In this document: piece by piece, positions 17,845 through 25,307 of the stretch | How positions within the stretch are numbered: the first letter of the stretch is position 1 | Layout: each line of letters opens with the position of its first letter | NCBI RefSeq assembly: GCF_900188085.1 | Contig: NZ_FZOU01000002.1 | Location: 310,001-374,000, forward strand | DNA: 64,000 bases | Reading direction: 5' to 3' | From: Granulicella rosea | Lineage (GTDB): Bacteria; Acidobacteriota; Terriglobia; Terriglobales; Acidobacteriaceae | Made by a program: the position numbers and the translations under genes | The notes under the pieces: generated by a model | Databases searched by the model: none | What the model was told of the DNA's origin: nothing | What the model saw: only the letters and a program-made list of their open reading frames with translations

Positions 17845-18220
17845 CTACGCCGTCCTGCGCGTCGTGCCCAGGGTCGACCGGCAGGAGTTCGTCAACATCG
17901 GGGTGATCGTGCTCTGCCGCGAACGGCGATACCTCGCCGCCAGGATCCACGTCGACGAGGCCCGGCTGCGCGCCCTATGGCCTCAGCTCGACATCGACGC
18001 CGTACGCCGGCATGCCGACGCCGTGCTGCTCATCTGCGCCGGCGAGGATGCCGGCGGCCCGATCGCACGCCTCTCCCAGAGCGAACGCTTTCACTGGCTG
18101 ACCTCACCCAGAAGCACAATCATGCAGACTTCGCCGGTCCACACCGGACTGTGTGTCGAGACGGGGGAGCTGTTGGAACGACTGTATCGGGGGCTGGTAG
18201 CTTTAATCGCGAGATTCTAA
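17822..18220 (+). CDS. DUF3037 family protein
   Basis: This 132-residue protein starts with the DUF3037 pattern YDYAVLRVVPRVDRQEFVNI followed by GVIVLCRERRYLAARI. The GTG start at 17822 has GAGGAGG just upstream and overlaps the HipA-like gene by 23 bp, so the two are coupled. The function of the family is unknown. The C-terminal part (SPVHTGLCVETGELLERLYR) is also typical of the family. It is the last host gene before the integrated element. Confidence 0.85.
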   Translation: MHTSASYDYAVLRVVPRVDRQEFVNIGVIVLCRERRYLAARIHVDEARLRALWPQLDIDAVRRHADAVLLICAGEDAGGPIARLSQSERFHWLTSPRSTIMQTSPVHTGLCVETGELLERLYRGLVALIARF

Positions 18221-18267
18221 AAGACGGAATATGTGTTATCGGACATATTCATCGTCGAATATGGATA

Positions 18268-18297
18268 TAAACAAAGAACCCTGCGATCAACGCAGGG
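18268..18297 (-). terminator. Hairpin terminator, probably the original one of tRNA-Ser
   Basis: The arms CCCTGCG and CGCAGGG surround a 5-nt loop. Read on the minus strand the hairpin is followed by TTCTTTGTTTA. It lies immediately outside the left attachment repeat, so before integration it would have followed the minus-strand tRNA-Ser now at 33430-33517. Confidence 0.65.
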
Positions 18298-18309
18298 CTT
18301 TGCAAAATT

Positions 18310-18332
18310 TATGGCGGAGAGACAGGGATTCG
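18310..18332. repeat. Left attachment repeat (tRNA-Ser 3' fragment)
   Basis: This 23-bp copy of the last part of tRNA-Ser (T-arm 3' side, acceptor arm and CCA, in reverse orientation) is identical to 33428-33450. The sequences diverge immediately on both sides, which defines the core of the site. Confidence 0.92.
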
Positions 18333-18360
18333 CCGAGTATCTCCACTTATGGGCATAACT

Positions 18361-18389
18361 TTGACAAATAGATCATTTAGTCATACGTT
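18361..18389 (+). promoter_or_regulatory. Probable integrase promoter
   Basis: A consensus TTGACA at 18361-18366, a 17-bp spacer and TACGTT at 18384-18389 lie about 50 bp before the integrase start. The first TAGTCATAC motif overlaps the -10 hexamer. Confidence 0.6.
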
Positions 18390-18397
18390 AGTCATAC
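18378..18397 (+). promoter_or_regulatory. Paired TAGTCATAC motifs, probable integrase arm sites (left)
   Basis: TAGTCATAC occurs at 18378-18386 and 18389-18397, 11 bp start to start. The same 9-mer occurs twice near the right end (33295-33303 and 33314-33322). The position next to the attachment repeats is what is expected for integrase arm-type sites. Confidence 0.6.
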
Positions 18398-18438
18398 ATT
18401 CGGGTCTGTAGCTCACGGGTGTGGTGGAGAGACTACGG

Positions 18439-19632
18439 ATGATTTCGGCGAAGAAAACCGCCCTCGTTTGGTACTGCAAAACAGCTAAAGGCTGGAGAAG
18501 ACTACCGGTTACGCTCGGTGCCAACAACAGGATTAAGCATGGCTACGTGACTCTCGACGGAGTGCTCACATACTGCCCTGAGGGACGCTACGAGATCCGT
18601 ACCTACGTGGACCGCAAAGCCGTCTACAAGCCCGCTGGAACCAATGCGGCTGACGCTATGGCGGCGCGGGACCGTGAGGCGAACCTGGTAGCTGCCAAGG
18701 GATACGCAGAAGCAGCAGGTGTCAAAGTTGAGGAAGATCCTGGCCGCGTGGTCCTTCGGAAGGCTGCTCTGAGGTTTGAGAATGATGCCAAAGAACGCGG
18801 CGCGTTGGAGGCAGCCGAAGTCAATCGGAATGTGACAGATGAGTTCCTAGCAGTTACGGGCAGAACGTATGCGGATGAAGTCACCCGAGACGACGTGTTC
18901 AAGTTTTACCGGGCGCTGAAGAATCGGGGCTGTGGCAGCCGGACCGTGAGCAACAAACACAAACGGCTCCGCAGCTTCTTCCGGTTCTGCAAACTAGACT
19001 ACAGCGAGATCCTGCCCCCGACCCCCAAGTATGACGCGACCGTTCCCAATACATACGGAGCCGACGACAGAGGCGACATTCTCAAGGTGGCAGACCTCTA
19101 TATGCGCTTGGTCATCGAACTCGGGATGATGTGCGGTCTCCGCGATCAGGAGATTCAACATCTCGAATGGGGAGACATCCGCTGGGACGATTCAACACTG
19201 AGGGTCACCAGCAAGCCTCACTGGAACTTCAAAATCAAGGACTCGGAAGAACGAGACATCCCGATTCCCTCTGTTCTCTTGGCGCACCTGAAGGAACGCA
19301 AGGCAGAATTTCCAGACGGCCGGCTGGTGGTCCCCACGGCCGCAGGCAAGCCCAACGGCAAGCTGCTCCGTTCCCTCAAACGGTTGGCAAAGGCCAAAGG
19401 ATTGAATTGCGGACTCTGCAAAGGCTGCCAGTCTTCCCTCGCCGAATGCCAGCAGTGGACATTACACAAGTTGCGGCGAACATACGGAACTACGCTGCTC
19501 CGCTCGGGCTTGGACCTGAGCACGGTTCAGAAGTTCATGGGGCATTCTGACCTCGCCTCCACCATGCGCTATTTGCAGCCTGCGACCTCCGCAGCATCGC
19601 AGGCTGCTATCAACGCCATCCATTGGGGCTAG
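18439..19632 (+). CDS. int: Tyrosine recombinase (element integrase)
   Basis: This site-specific recombinase of about 397 residues should insert the element at tRNA-Ser. It has an N-terminal core-binding domain (NVTDEFLAVTGRTYADEVTR onward) and a catalytic domain. The conserved residues are Arg235 in GLRDQEI, His343 and Arg346 in HKLRR, His369 in GHSD, and the nucleophile Tyr378 in STMRYLQ. A cysteine cluster, NCGLCKGCQSSLAEC, sits between the sheet region and the HxxR motif and may bind zinc. I prefer ATG 18439 with GGAG upstream; GTG codons at 18421 and 18424 are alternatives. The gene is next to the left attachment repeat, and its 3' end overlaps the convergent excisionase gene by 4 bp. 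Confidence 0.95.
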   Translation: MISAKKTALVWYCKTAKGWRRLPVTLGANNRIKHGYVTLDGVLTYCPEGRYEIRTYVDRKAVYKPAGTNAADAMAARDREANLVAAKGYAEAAGVKVEEDPGRVVLRKAALRFENDAKERGALEAAEVNRNVTDEFLAVTGRTYADEVTRDDVFKFYRALKNRGCGSRTVSNKHKRLRSFFRFCKLDYSEILPPTPKYDATVPNTYGADDRGDILKVADLYMRLVIELGMMCGLRDQEIQHLEWGDIRWDDSTLRVTSKPHWNFKIKDSEERDIPIPSVLLAHLKERKAEFPDGRLVVPTAAGKPNGKLLRSLKRLAKAKGLNCGLCKGCQSSLAECQQWTLHKLRRTYGTTLLRSGLDLSTVQKFMGHSDLASTMRYLQPATSAASQAAINAIHWG

Positions 19633-19856
19633 GCGACTGCCCTGTCCTCCAACCAGTCAGCCGTCGCCTGAGGATCGAATCTGACTGCTCCACCTACGCG
19701 GTAGCTGGGCATCCTTCCTTGTTTGGCCAGCCTGTATATATGTTTCTTGCTCAAGCTAAGGAGTTCCGCGAGATTCTCCGCTGTCCATGCCGAACGTCGG
19801 CAACGGATGTGAGAAACGATATTTCCTTCCTGTTTACCCTCAAGAGCCACGATCAC
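19629..19856 (-). CDS. Excisionase-like small helix-turn-helix protein
   Basis: This is a 75-residue protein with the MerR/AlpA-type DNA-binding pattern of excisionases: WTAENLAELLSLSKKHIYRL, then QGRMPSYRVGGAVRFDPQAT and WLEDR. Proteins of this kind steer the integrase towards excision or regulate early genes. The GTG start overlaps the stop of the upstream sigma-like gene (GTGA), which suggests translational coupling. It sits tail to tail with the integrase. Confidence 0.85.
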   Translation of the reverse strand: MIVALEGKQEGNIVSHIRCRRSAWTAENLAELLSLSKKHIYRLAKQGRMPSYRVGGAVRFDPQATADWLEDRAVA

Positions 19857-21319
19857 AGGGACACCCCCGCATTGTTCTTGCGGATGTCTGAGTGAGAGAC
19901 AAACGTGGTTTCACGCATCGTCTTGAGTTTCTCGAAGAATTTGTCTGCCCCACGCTTCGACAGTCCAGAGACTTCGATGGCCTGCCCCTTGGTCTTGCCT
20001 TGGACGAGTGCCCGAATGATTGCTTTGCCCGATTCGGACAGCTTGCCCCATTCGGAGTCAGGATCATTTAGCTGGCTCATCATCCTCTCAATGCGCCTGT
20101 CAGGTGCGTTCCAATCCTCCCGGTCACGGTTTGCGATCTCCCGCTCAACGTCAATCCAATAGAGCACCCCTGGCTCTCTCTCTTCCGTCTCGGCTTCATC
20201 GTTGTCAAACTCGTCATTGCTGACACGCGATTCCAAATTGTGTGTTTCGTGAAACTCGGTGACCCGCTCTGGGAAGAACCACCTCTTCCAGAGCATCTTT
20301 ATCCAGCTAGACAGGTTGCGCTCGGGGTCGCAATGTTGGCCTTTCTTCAGCCGGTCTGCAACATCAATAACGAAGTCTCCAAGGATGTCATCAGGCTCAA
20401 GGTCCGTCTCATAGCGCTTTAGCAAGTTCTCACAGTCGGAGTATCGACCGGCAAGAGGAGCAAAGGCATACAAGGCAGCTTGCAGGTTCCCGATCTCTGC
20501 CTCGGGATCAATGACGTAAGCCCGGTAGACCTGTTCCAAGGTGTGCTTATCGACCTTGTTGGTGGCCTTCAGGGACATCTTCTTGTAATCCGTGACGGCA
20601 TCTCGGGACTGAAGACGGATGGCATCTGTGAGCCATACACTGACCTCAGGTGCGGTCTCTCGATAGTCCTCAGACTCAACCCTAGCTGTAGTTGCCACGG
20701 GGGCAGGCTGGTCCGCTATGGACTCCCAATGACCGTCATCCTCGGTAGTCTTGATCCAAATCTTCTCGCCATAGACAAAGCCCTTCCACGGACTCCACTT
20801 CCAAGACGCTAGGGCAGCGCGGGCTTCCCTGGCATTCTCCATGTCGACGGCTTCGGCTTCATCCGTGGCACGCTGGTACGCGATCTCATCAAAGGACTCA
20901 GACTGACGTGCAATAGCGAGTTGCTCAGGTGTGAGTCCGAAGCGGCCACTAAGAACCGCAAGGATGAATTTCTCGGCTGGTTCCTTGCTCTTCCAGTCAC
21001 GGCGAGGGCTGACCTCATTGCGGTTGCCGTCGAAGTCGTGCGTCCTCGACTTTCCTTCCATCCCATAGGCAGACAGGGTCGTCGTGATTATGGCTTTGAC
21101 CGTCTCAGTTTTGGCTTGCAGGCGGGCAGCAGTCGCAACTTTTTTGGCTTTCCAAGTCGTTACCTGAGGGCTGGTCTCTGCACTTTGAGGCGCAAGAATC
21201 CACTCATCGACGGGCTGGCCGTCTTTGTTAATGGTGTGAAGTGGTTGAGGGTTAAGTTCGTTTTGGTCTGGTCCGATAGCTGAAAAAGGCACAAATCTCC
21301 AAGAGCCCGAGAGGCTCAA
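19853..21319 (-). CDS. Large element protein with sigma-factor-like segments
   Basis: This is a 488-residue hypothetical. Residues about 285-345 (SDCENLLKRYETDLEPDDIL, then DPERNLSSWIKMLWKRW) resemble region 2 of ECF sigma factors, with a DDIL-type acidic motif and a DPER-x-SSW helix. An acidic linker follows. Residues about 425-470 (ESGKAIIRALVQGKTKGQAI, then VSGLSKRGADKFFEKLK) look like a region-4 helix-turn-helix. The N-terminal 280 residues are unfamiliar. The sigma comparison is mine, from pattern only; another DNA-binding regulator is possible. The TTG start at 21319 is uncertain. It is coupled to the excisionase gene downstream. Confidence 0.6.
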   Translation of the reverse strand: MSLSGSWRFVPFSAIGPDQNELNPQPLHTINKDGQPVDEWILAPQSAETSPQVTTWKAKKVATAARLQAKTETVKAIITTTLSAYGMEGKSRTHDFDGNRNEVSPRRDWKSKEPAEKFILAVLSGRFGLTPEQLAIARQSESFDEIAYQRATDEAEAVDMENAREARAALASWKWSPWKGFVYGEKIWIKTTEDDGHWESIADQPAPVATTARVESEDYRETAPEVSVWLTDAIRLQSRDAVTDYKKMSLKATNKVDKHTLEQVYRAYVIDPEAEIGNLQAALYAFAPLAGRYSDCENLLKRYETDLEPDDILGDFVIDVADRLKKGQHCDPERNLSSWIKMLWKRWFFPERVTEFHETHNLESRVSNDEFDNDEAETEEREPGVLYWIDVEREIANRDREDWNAPDRRIERMMSQLNDPDSEWGKLSESGKAIIRALVQGKTKGQAIEVSGLSKRGADKFFEKLKTMRETTFVSHSDIRKNNAGVSL

Positions 21320-21564
21320 AGAGTCGATTTATGGATTTTTCCCGCTCATGCCCGGGCCGGCTCTCCCGAAACTGACAACCCCGACATTGGGTGTCGTTCC
21401 GGCTGGGGATGAATCTTTTGGGGACCGCTGTCCCCTTCTCTGCCCCTTCAGCTACCCCACGTCTGTCATAAATCCGCGTGGGTTCCGATTCTCACGGCCA
21501 AGTAACATCCTGTCCCCGAAGGGCAGACACCGGCTTTCATCAAGCCTTACACTTAGGAGAACAC

Positions 21565-21783
21565 ATGAATACCCTTGCGTCAAGAGAAATCTTGAAGTAT
21601 TATGCGTTTCTTGTGAAAAGGCTGTCAAACGGCCCTGTTAAAGAGATTAGGAAAGCAAATGCTGTGAGGGGGACACTTCTCATGGCTGTCGGGATGCTTG
21701 CACACTCTGCAAGCGTCTCAAGTCTCTGCCTGATAAACAGAGCACATGTCACGTTCTTGAGGGTGACAGAATCCAGCCGGTAA
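21565..21783 (+). CDS. Small protein of unknown function
   Basis: This 72-residue frame starts at ATG 21565 with AGGAGA at 21555-21560, a good ribosome binding site. The product begins MNTLASREILKYYAFLVKRL and is basic, with a hydrophobic middle (GTLLMAVGMLAHSASVSSL). I do not recognise it. The coding region overlaps the 40-bp direct repeat (21611-21650) and an inverted repeat (21697-21713), which makes it less certain to be a gene. Confidence 0.4.
   Translation: MNTLASREILKYYAFLVKRLSNGPVKEIRKANAVRGTLLMAVGMLAHSASVSSLCLINRAHVTFLRVTESSR
21611..21650 (+). repeat. 40-bp direct repeat, copy A
   Basis: It matches 22066-22105 at 36 of 40 positions, 455 bp away. It contains CTGTCAAACGG and TGTTAAAGAGA. 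Confidence 0.75.
21697..21713. promoter_or_regulatory. Inverted repeat CTTGCACACTCTGCAAG, copy 1
   Basis: The arms CTTGCA and TGCAAG surround CACTC. An identical 17-mer lies at 22982-22998, and its 13-bp core is at 22883-22895. It is a possible operator of an element regulator. Confidence 0.5.
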
Positions 21784-22183
21784 CGGTTGGCGGGTGTGGC
21801 TAGGTTCCAAGTTTAAAACCTCGTCCTGGGCTCGATAGACCAATCAACCTTGTGACAGCGAGGTTGTCAAACAAGCCGGGCGCTACTTGGCTCCATGCTC
21901 AAGATTTTTTGAGAGTTGGCGGAAGATAGGTTAACTATAGCTCCGTCTCAAGATAAGTAACACCTCGATAAGATCGCTAGAGCTTTATAGAAACAGTCTG
22001 TTCACAGGCTGTATATATGGGCGCGATTCACATAAAACACCGAGATAGAAAATATCTTTGAGTATTTGTGAAAAGCCTGTCAAACAGACCTGTTAAAGAG
22101 ACTAGAGGGGACATGTTGCCTTTCTCCGATAGCGGGGTGTGCCCTGGTCCGGTACACCCCACCTTTACAGAAAGCGAGTCCTG
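21784..22183 (+). promoter_or_regulatory. Leader region of the small early operon, no gene seen
   Basis: This 400-bp stretch holds no convincing gene. It contains two TGTCAAAC motifs (21865-21872 and 22078-22085), the second copy of the 40-bp repeat (22066-22105), and a hairpin with arms GGGGTGT (22134-22140) and ACACCCC (22154-22160) just before the start of the 136-residue gene. It looks like a regulated leader; an attenuator is possible. Confidence 0.4.
22066..22105 (+). repeat. 40-bp direct repeat, copy B
   Basis: It is 36/40 identical to 21611-21650. It contains the perfect palindrome CTGTCAAACAG. Confidence 0.75.
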
Positions 22184-22594
22184 ATGATTTCCCTTCCCCA
22201 GATTGAATTGAACGTTGTCCGTGCATACATCCAGCACGTACAGGCCCGATTCCCTGCCGGTCATTACCTGAATGATCGTTATGTTCAGATTCTCAAGATT
22301 CGAGAGTGGCAACTCCGACGGAGACTCCTAAATGAAACCGGCACCCTGGCCGACCTTGAGCCTCTGAATACGGGGCACAGAGAGGCAGAACGCTTCCTGT
22401 TCGATGTCGACAAGGGCAGCCGCAAGGATGTCATTAGAGAGATCAACGACATTCTGCAACTCATCGCCATGGAGTTCTTCGCAGAGATCACCACCATCGA
22501 AGCACAACACCCGCACTTGGGGCAGGAGTTCGCCCGCGAACAAGAGGCCTACCGCTTGATGTGGAACAGCTATGTAGAAGAGGCAGAAGCATGA
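22184..22594 (+). CDS. Element protein of unknown function, mainly helical
   Basis: This 136-residue protein is charged, rich in Glu, Arg and Leu, and predicted helical throughout (for example LNDRYVQILKIREWQLRRRL and REAERFLFDVDKGSRKDVIR). There is no signal peptide or known motif. ATG 22184 was chosen because the upstream 15 codons overlap a hairpin; the ribosome binding site is weak. Its stop overlaps the next start (ATGA). The position between regulators and head genes suggests an early or packaging-related role, but this is a guess. Confidence 0.65.
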   Translation: MISLPQIELNVVRAYIQHVQARFPAGHYLNDRYVQILKIREWQLRRRLLNETGTLADLEPLNTGHREAERFLFDVDKGSRKDVIREINDILQLIAMEFFAEITTIEAQHPHLGQEFAREQEAYRLMWNSYVEEAEA

Positions 22595-22842
22595 AGTTTG
22601 AAGAACCAGCACTAAGTCACAATGCCAAGCGCCTATTCTGGATCGTGGTTCGCATCGCCACTGACAGAGGAACGGAAAGCGTCAGCATCAGAGACCAAGA
22701 GGTTGCCAGTCGCGCTGGCTTCCCATTGAAGTATCTCAAGGACGCACAGCTTGAACTCAAGACCGCAGACCTCTTAACCATTCGGCAGGGCGGTACGCGG
22801 GCAACGTATGAACTCATTCCGGTAGATCCCTCACCCATTTAG
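22591..22842 (+). CDS. Small winged-helix-like protein
   Basis: This 83-residue protein is coupled to the upstream gene by ATGA. The pattern SHNAKRLFWIVVRIATDRGT, then SIRDQEVASRAGFPLKYLKD and a beta-hairpin (LTIRQGGTRATYELI), fits a winged helix-turn-helix of the kind found in replication initiators and small regulators. It may bind DNA, for example the inverted repeats that follow at 22883 and 22982. No close family was recognised. Confidence 0.6.
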   Translation: MKFEEPALSHNAKRLFWIVVRIATDRGTESVSIRDQEVASRAGFPLKYLKDAQLELKTADLLTIRQGGTRATYELIPVDPSPI

Positions 22843-23286
22843 ACATGCGTAGACGCCCTTCCTGTGCGTCTATGAGCAGGGCTGCACACTCTGCAACAGT
22901 TGGCCGCGATCCTTCTGTTGCTGCTGTGCAGTCCGACTGACGATGGATGGTGACGCACAACTGCTCCCATCCATCACTCACCTTGCACACTCTGCAAGAC
23001 ACATTGCCAGCGGCCCCTACACCGCTGGCATGGGCACGGCTTCAGCAGACGCTCAGTAACTCAGCAAAGTGAATGAAGCTTCCCTCCTAGCCGTGCCCTA
23101 AAAAGATTGCTGATGGCCACGCACCCATCAGCAGTAACCGGTTGGCCTCACTCCCTTTAGACTCCAACCTAAGGTGTGCCAACCTCATGGCGTCGTGGTG
23201 CGTCGAGCCATCGCTCCGCACCCGGACCCTCACCCTTTGACCTCCAATGGCCCACAACTCCCTATGCAGCATGAAAGCCCACACAC
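22843..23286. promoter_or_regulatory. Non-coding stretch with two TGCA-N5-TGCA sites
   Basis: No gene with support is seen in these 444 bp. The stretch holds TGCACACTCTGCA at 22883-22895 and CTTGCACACTCTGCAAG at 22982-22998. It precedes the head genes and could be their control region. A 62-codon minus-strand frame here lacks support. Confidence 0.45.
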
Positions 23287-23712
23287 ATGGAAGTGACATG
23301 CACCGTCAACCTCAACGGTATCGCTGAGAAGCTCCAAGAACTAGGTCCAAAACTCGCGCGCAGAGCCCTACGCAAGGCTGTAGCAGCCTCAGGTGACATG
23401 TGGGTTGATGAGATGAAGTCTCGCGTACCTGTAGACACTGGTGGCCTCAGAGACTCTATCAAGGCCAAAGTGAGCTCAAGAGGTGGCAAGAACTCTGCCT
23501 CTGCCAAGGTAAGCGTTGGCCCTACCTACGACACAAAGACCGCAAAGAAGAATGGTGCACCTTCCCAGCAGCCTGGCGTCTACGGAATGTTCGTTGAGTT
23601 CGGGACCAAAGACGCCAAAGCCACACCGTTCATGCGTCCGACCTTTGACGCGACTACAGACAAGGCAGTTGAGATCTTCGCCAACGTGATACGCGAAGAC
23701 CTGGGCCTCTAA
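23287..23712 (+). CDS. HK97 gp10-like phage protein
   Basis: This 141-residue protein of the HK97 gp10 family is a head-tail completion or minor tail component. The family pattern is clear: LARRALRKAVAASGDMWVDE, then SRVPVDTGGLRDSIK, and a C-terminal GMFVEFGTKDAKATPFMRPT. In tailed phages this gene usually follows the capsid gene and the connectors; here it comes before the portal gene and no tail genes are present. There is no clear ribosome binding site before ATG 23287. Confidence 0.88.
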   Translation: MEVTCTVNLNGIAEKLQELGPKLARRALRKAVAASGDMWVDEMKSRVPVDTGGLRDSIKAKVSSRGGKNSASAKVSVGPTYDTKTAKKNGAPSQQPGVYGMFVEFGTKDAKATPFMRPTFDATTDKAVEIFANVIREDLGL

Positions 23713-24041
23713 CTGTAAAGAGTTTGGGTCAAACCAGCCTGACCAAGCGACGAAAGAAAGCCCCGAAGGGGGTATGGGCCTCTTCAAACAGGCGATTATT
23801 CCCCTTGCAGACCGACTGGGGAACCAAATTTTTATGTCCACAAATCAATAAAACGGTGTCAAACGTGACCATTTCCGCTTGCACAGTGTGCGTGTGTGAG
23901 TTGAGGGGCAGCCGTAGTCAGGCGCTTACCAGACTTACCAGCCGCTCTGCCTCAGTTTAGCAGCGATATCCAATCAATTCAGCAGGCTCTAGCGATCAGT
24001 GAGTTTACTTGGTGGCCCTGCCCTCCACATGAAAGAACCCT
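23713..24041. other. Gap before the portal gene
   Basis: No confident gene is seen. The gap contains one TGTCAAAC motif (23857-23864), a half-similar CTTGCACAGTGTGC near 23878, a 25-codon frame from ATG 23772 after AAGGGGG, and an open frame without a start (23905-24045, listed separately). It may hold a promoter for the head genes or a decayed gene. Confidence 0.35.
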
Positions 24042-24045
24042 ATGA
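23905..24045 (+). pseudogene. Open frame without start, ending inside the portal start codon
   Basis: From a TGA at 23902 this frame stays open for 46 codons and stops at a TGA that overlaps the portal ATG (ATGA). The product ends SISEF-like as LAISEFTWWPCPPHERTL, which looks protein-like. No ATG, GTG or TTG is present, so it may be the remnant of a gene (perhaps the end of a lost packaging gene) or chance. Confidence 0.25.
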
Positions 24046-25307
24046 ATCTACGAAGTCTTTTCTCCCTTGGGCCTTCCCAGCCTGAGCAGCGGAGCACTGC
24101 CGGCCCGTTTGTTGGTCTCGGCTCCTCTACCCCGTGGCAAATCTTCAGTGGGGGCAGACAGTCTGATGCTGGTGAAGTTGTTAATTCCATCACCGCAATG
24201 CAGCAATCCAGCGTGAACTCCTGCGTTCGGCTGATTAGTGAATCGGTGGCGAGTATGAGTCCAATCCTCTATGTGAAGTCTGGAGAGGGACGGGCTGAGG
24301 CGTTCAGCAATCCTTTGCATGACATCCTCTGCCTACAGCCGAACCCCGACTGTAGCGCGTTCACCATGTGGGATTCCTTTGTTGGTTCCATCGCCCTGAC
24401 CGGCAATGGCTACCTAGAGATAACTCGCAACGGTAGCGGCACGATCAACGGACTCTGGTACCTTCATCCCCTTCAGACCACGGCATACAGAGCAACAGAC
24501 GGCTCTCTCTTCTATCGAACCACTGATGGTCTATCGGCTCGTGAGAGTAGAGAGCTACCAGCCAAAGACGTGATTCATGTGCCTTGGCACAGCACCAACG
24601 GCGTAACGGGCATGAGCGTCATTGAGCAGAACCGCAATGCAATCGGCGGCGCTATCGCAATGGATAAGCACGCTGGCAGGTTCTTTGCGAACAATGCTAC
24701 GCCTTCCGGTGTCCTGACTACGGATAAACAGGTCAAGCCTGAAGTAAAGCTCCAGATGCGGAATGACTGGGAGGAAATGCAGTCAGGCACCAACCAGCAT
24801 CGTGTTGCGGTGCTGGATCAGGATTTGAAATTTCAGCAGATCACTATCAGCAACGAGGACAGCCAGTTCCTTGAGAGTCGCAACATGAGCAGGCAGGAAA
24901 TCTGTGGCCTGTTCCGTATAAACCCTTCGCAGATAGGTGACACATCCCGCGTAGCTGGCGAGACATTCGCCGCGCAGCAGTTGACCTTCCTTGTGGATTG
25001 TTTGCGTCCGTGGCTCAACAGGATCTCTCAGGAGCTTCATAGAAAGCTCTTGGTTGGTTTGCCTGGCTACACCATCGAGCACGACATCAGCGACCGCCTC
25101 CGCGTTGACTTCAAGACTCAGATGGACGGCTTTGCTGTGGCCCGTCAGTGGGGCTTTGCAACCGCCAATGAAGTACGCAAGGAACTCGGGCAGAATCCGT
25201 TTCCTGGTGAAGAGGCCAACGTCCTGCTCTCGCCCGTGAACATGATGGATGCGAAGAAATTGCTTCTGCCTCCCGCACCAGCAACACAGGTAACCCTCAA
25301 TGAATAG
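24042..25307 (+). CDS. HK97-family phage portal protein
   Basis: The protein has 421 residues, the usual portal size. The portal forms the dodecameric channel at one head vertex for DNA entry. Visible family segments are VNSCVRLISESVASMSPILY, NPLHDILCLQPN, then GNGYLEITRNGSGTINGLWY, VIHVPWHSTNGVTGMSVIEQ and SRNMSRQEICGLFRINPSQI. The ATG at 24042 overlaps an upstream stop. The 3' end overlaps the protease start by 8 bp. A functional portal normally needs a terminase; none is seen in the element. Confidence 0.93.
   Translation: MNLRSLFSLGPSQPEQRSTAGPFVGLGSSTPWQIFSGGRQSDAGEVVNSITAMQQSSVNSCVRLISESVASMSPILYVKSGEGRAEAFSNPLHDILCLQPNPDCSAFTMWDSFVGSIALTGNGYLEITRNGSGTINGLWYLHPLQTTAYRATDGSLFYRTTDGLSARESRELPAKDVIHVPWHSTNGVTGMSVIEQNRNAIGGAIAMDKHAGRFFANNATPSGVLTTDKQVKPEVKLQMRNDWEEMQSGTNQHRVAVLDQDLKFQQITISNEDSQFLESRNMSRQEICGLFRINPSQIGDTSRVAGETFAAQQLTFLVDCLRPWLNRISQELHRKLLVGLPGYTIEHDISDRLRVDFKTQMDGFAVARQWGFATANEVRKELGQNPFPGEEANVLLSPVNMMDAKKLLLPPAPATQVTLNE

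Noticed and set aside
22814-23002. 62-codon minus-strand frame starting MSCRVCKVSDGWEQ
   Set aside because: No ribosome binding site, it overlaps the 3' end of the winged-helix gene, and its start covers the inverted repeat.
23758-23775. GCCCC-GAAG-GGGG hairpin as a terminator of the gp10-like gene
   Set aside because: The stem is short and no T tract follows.
19853-24041. Hidden terminase gene
   Set aside because: No Walker A/B or nuclease pattern of a large terminase is visible in any frame I read; the only candidate is the 46-codon remnant at 23905.
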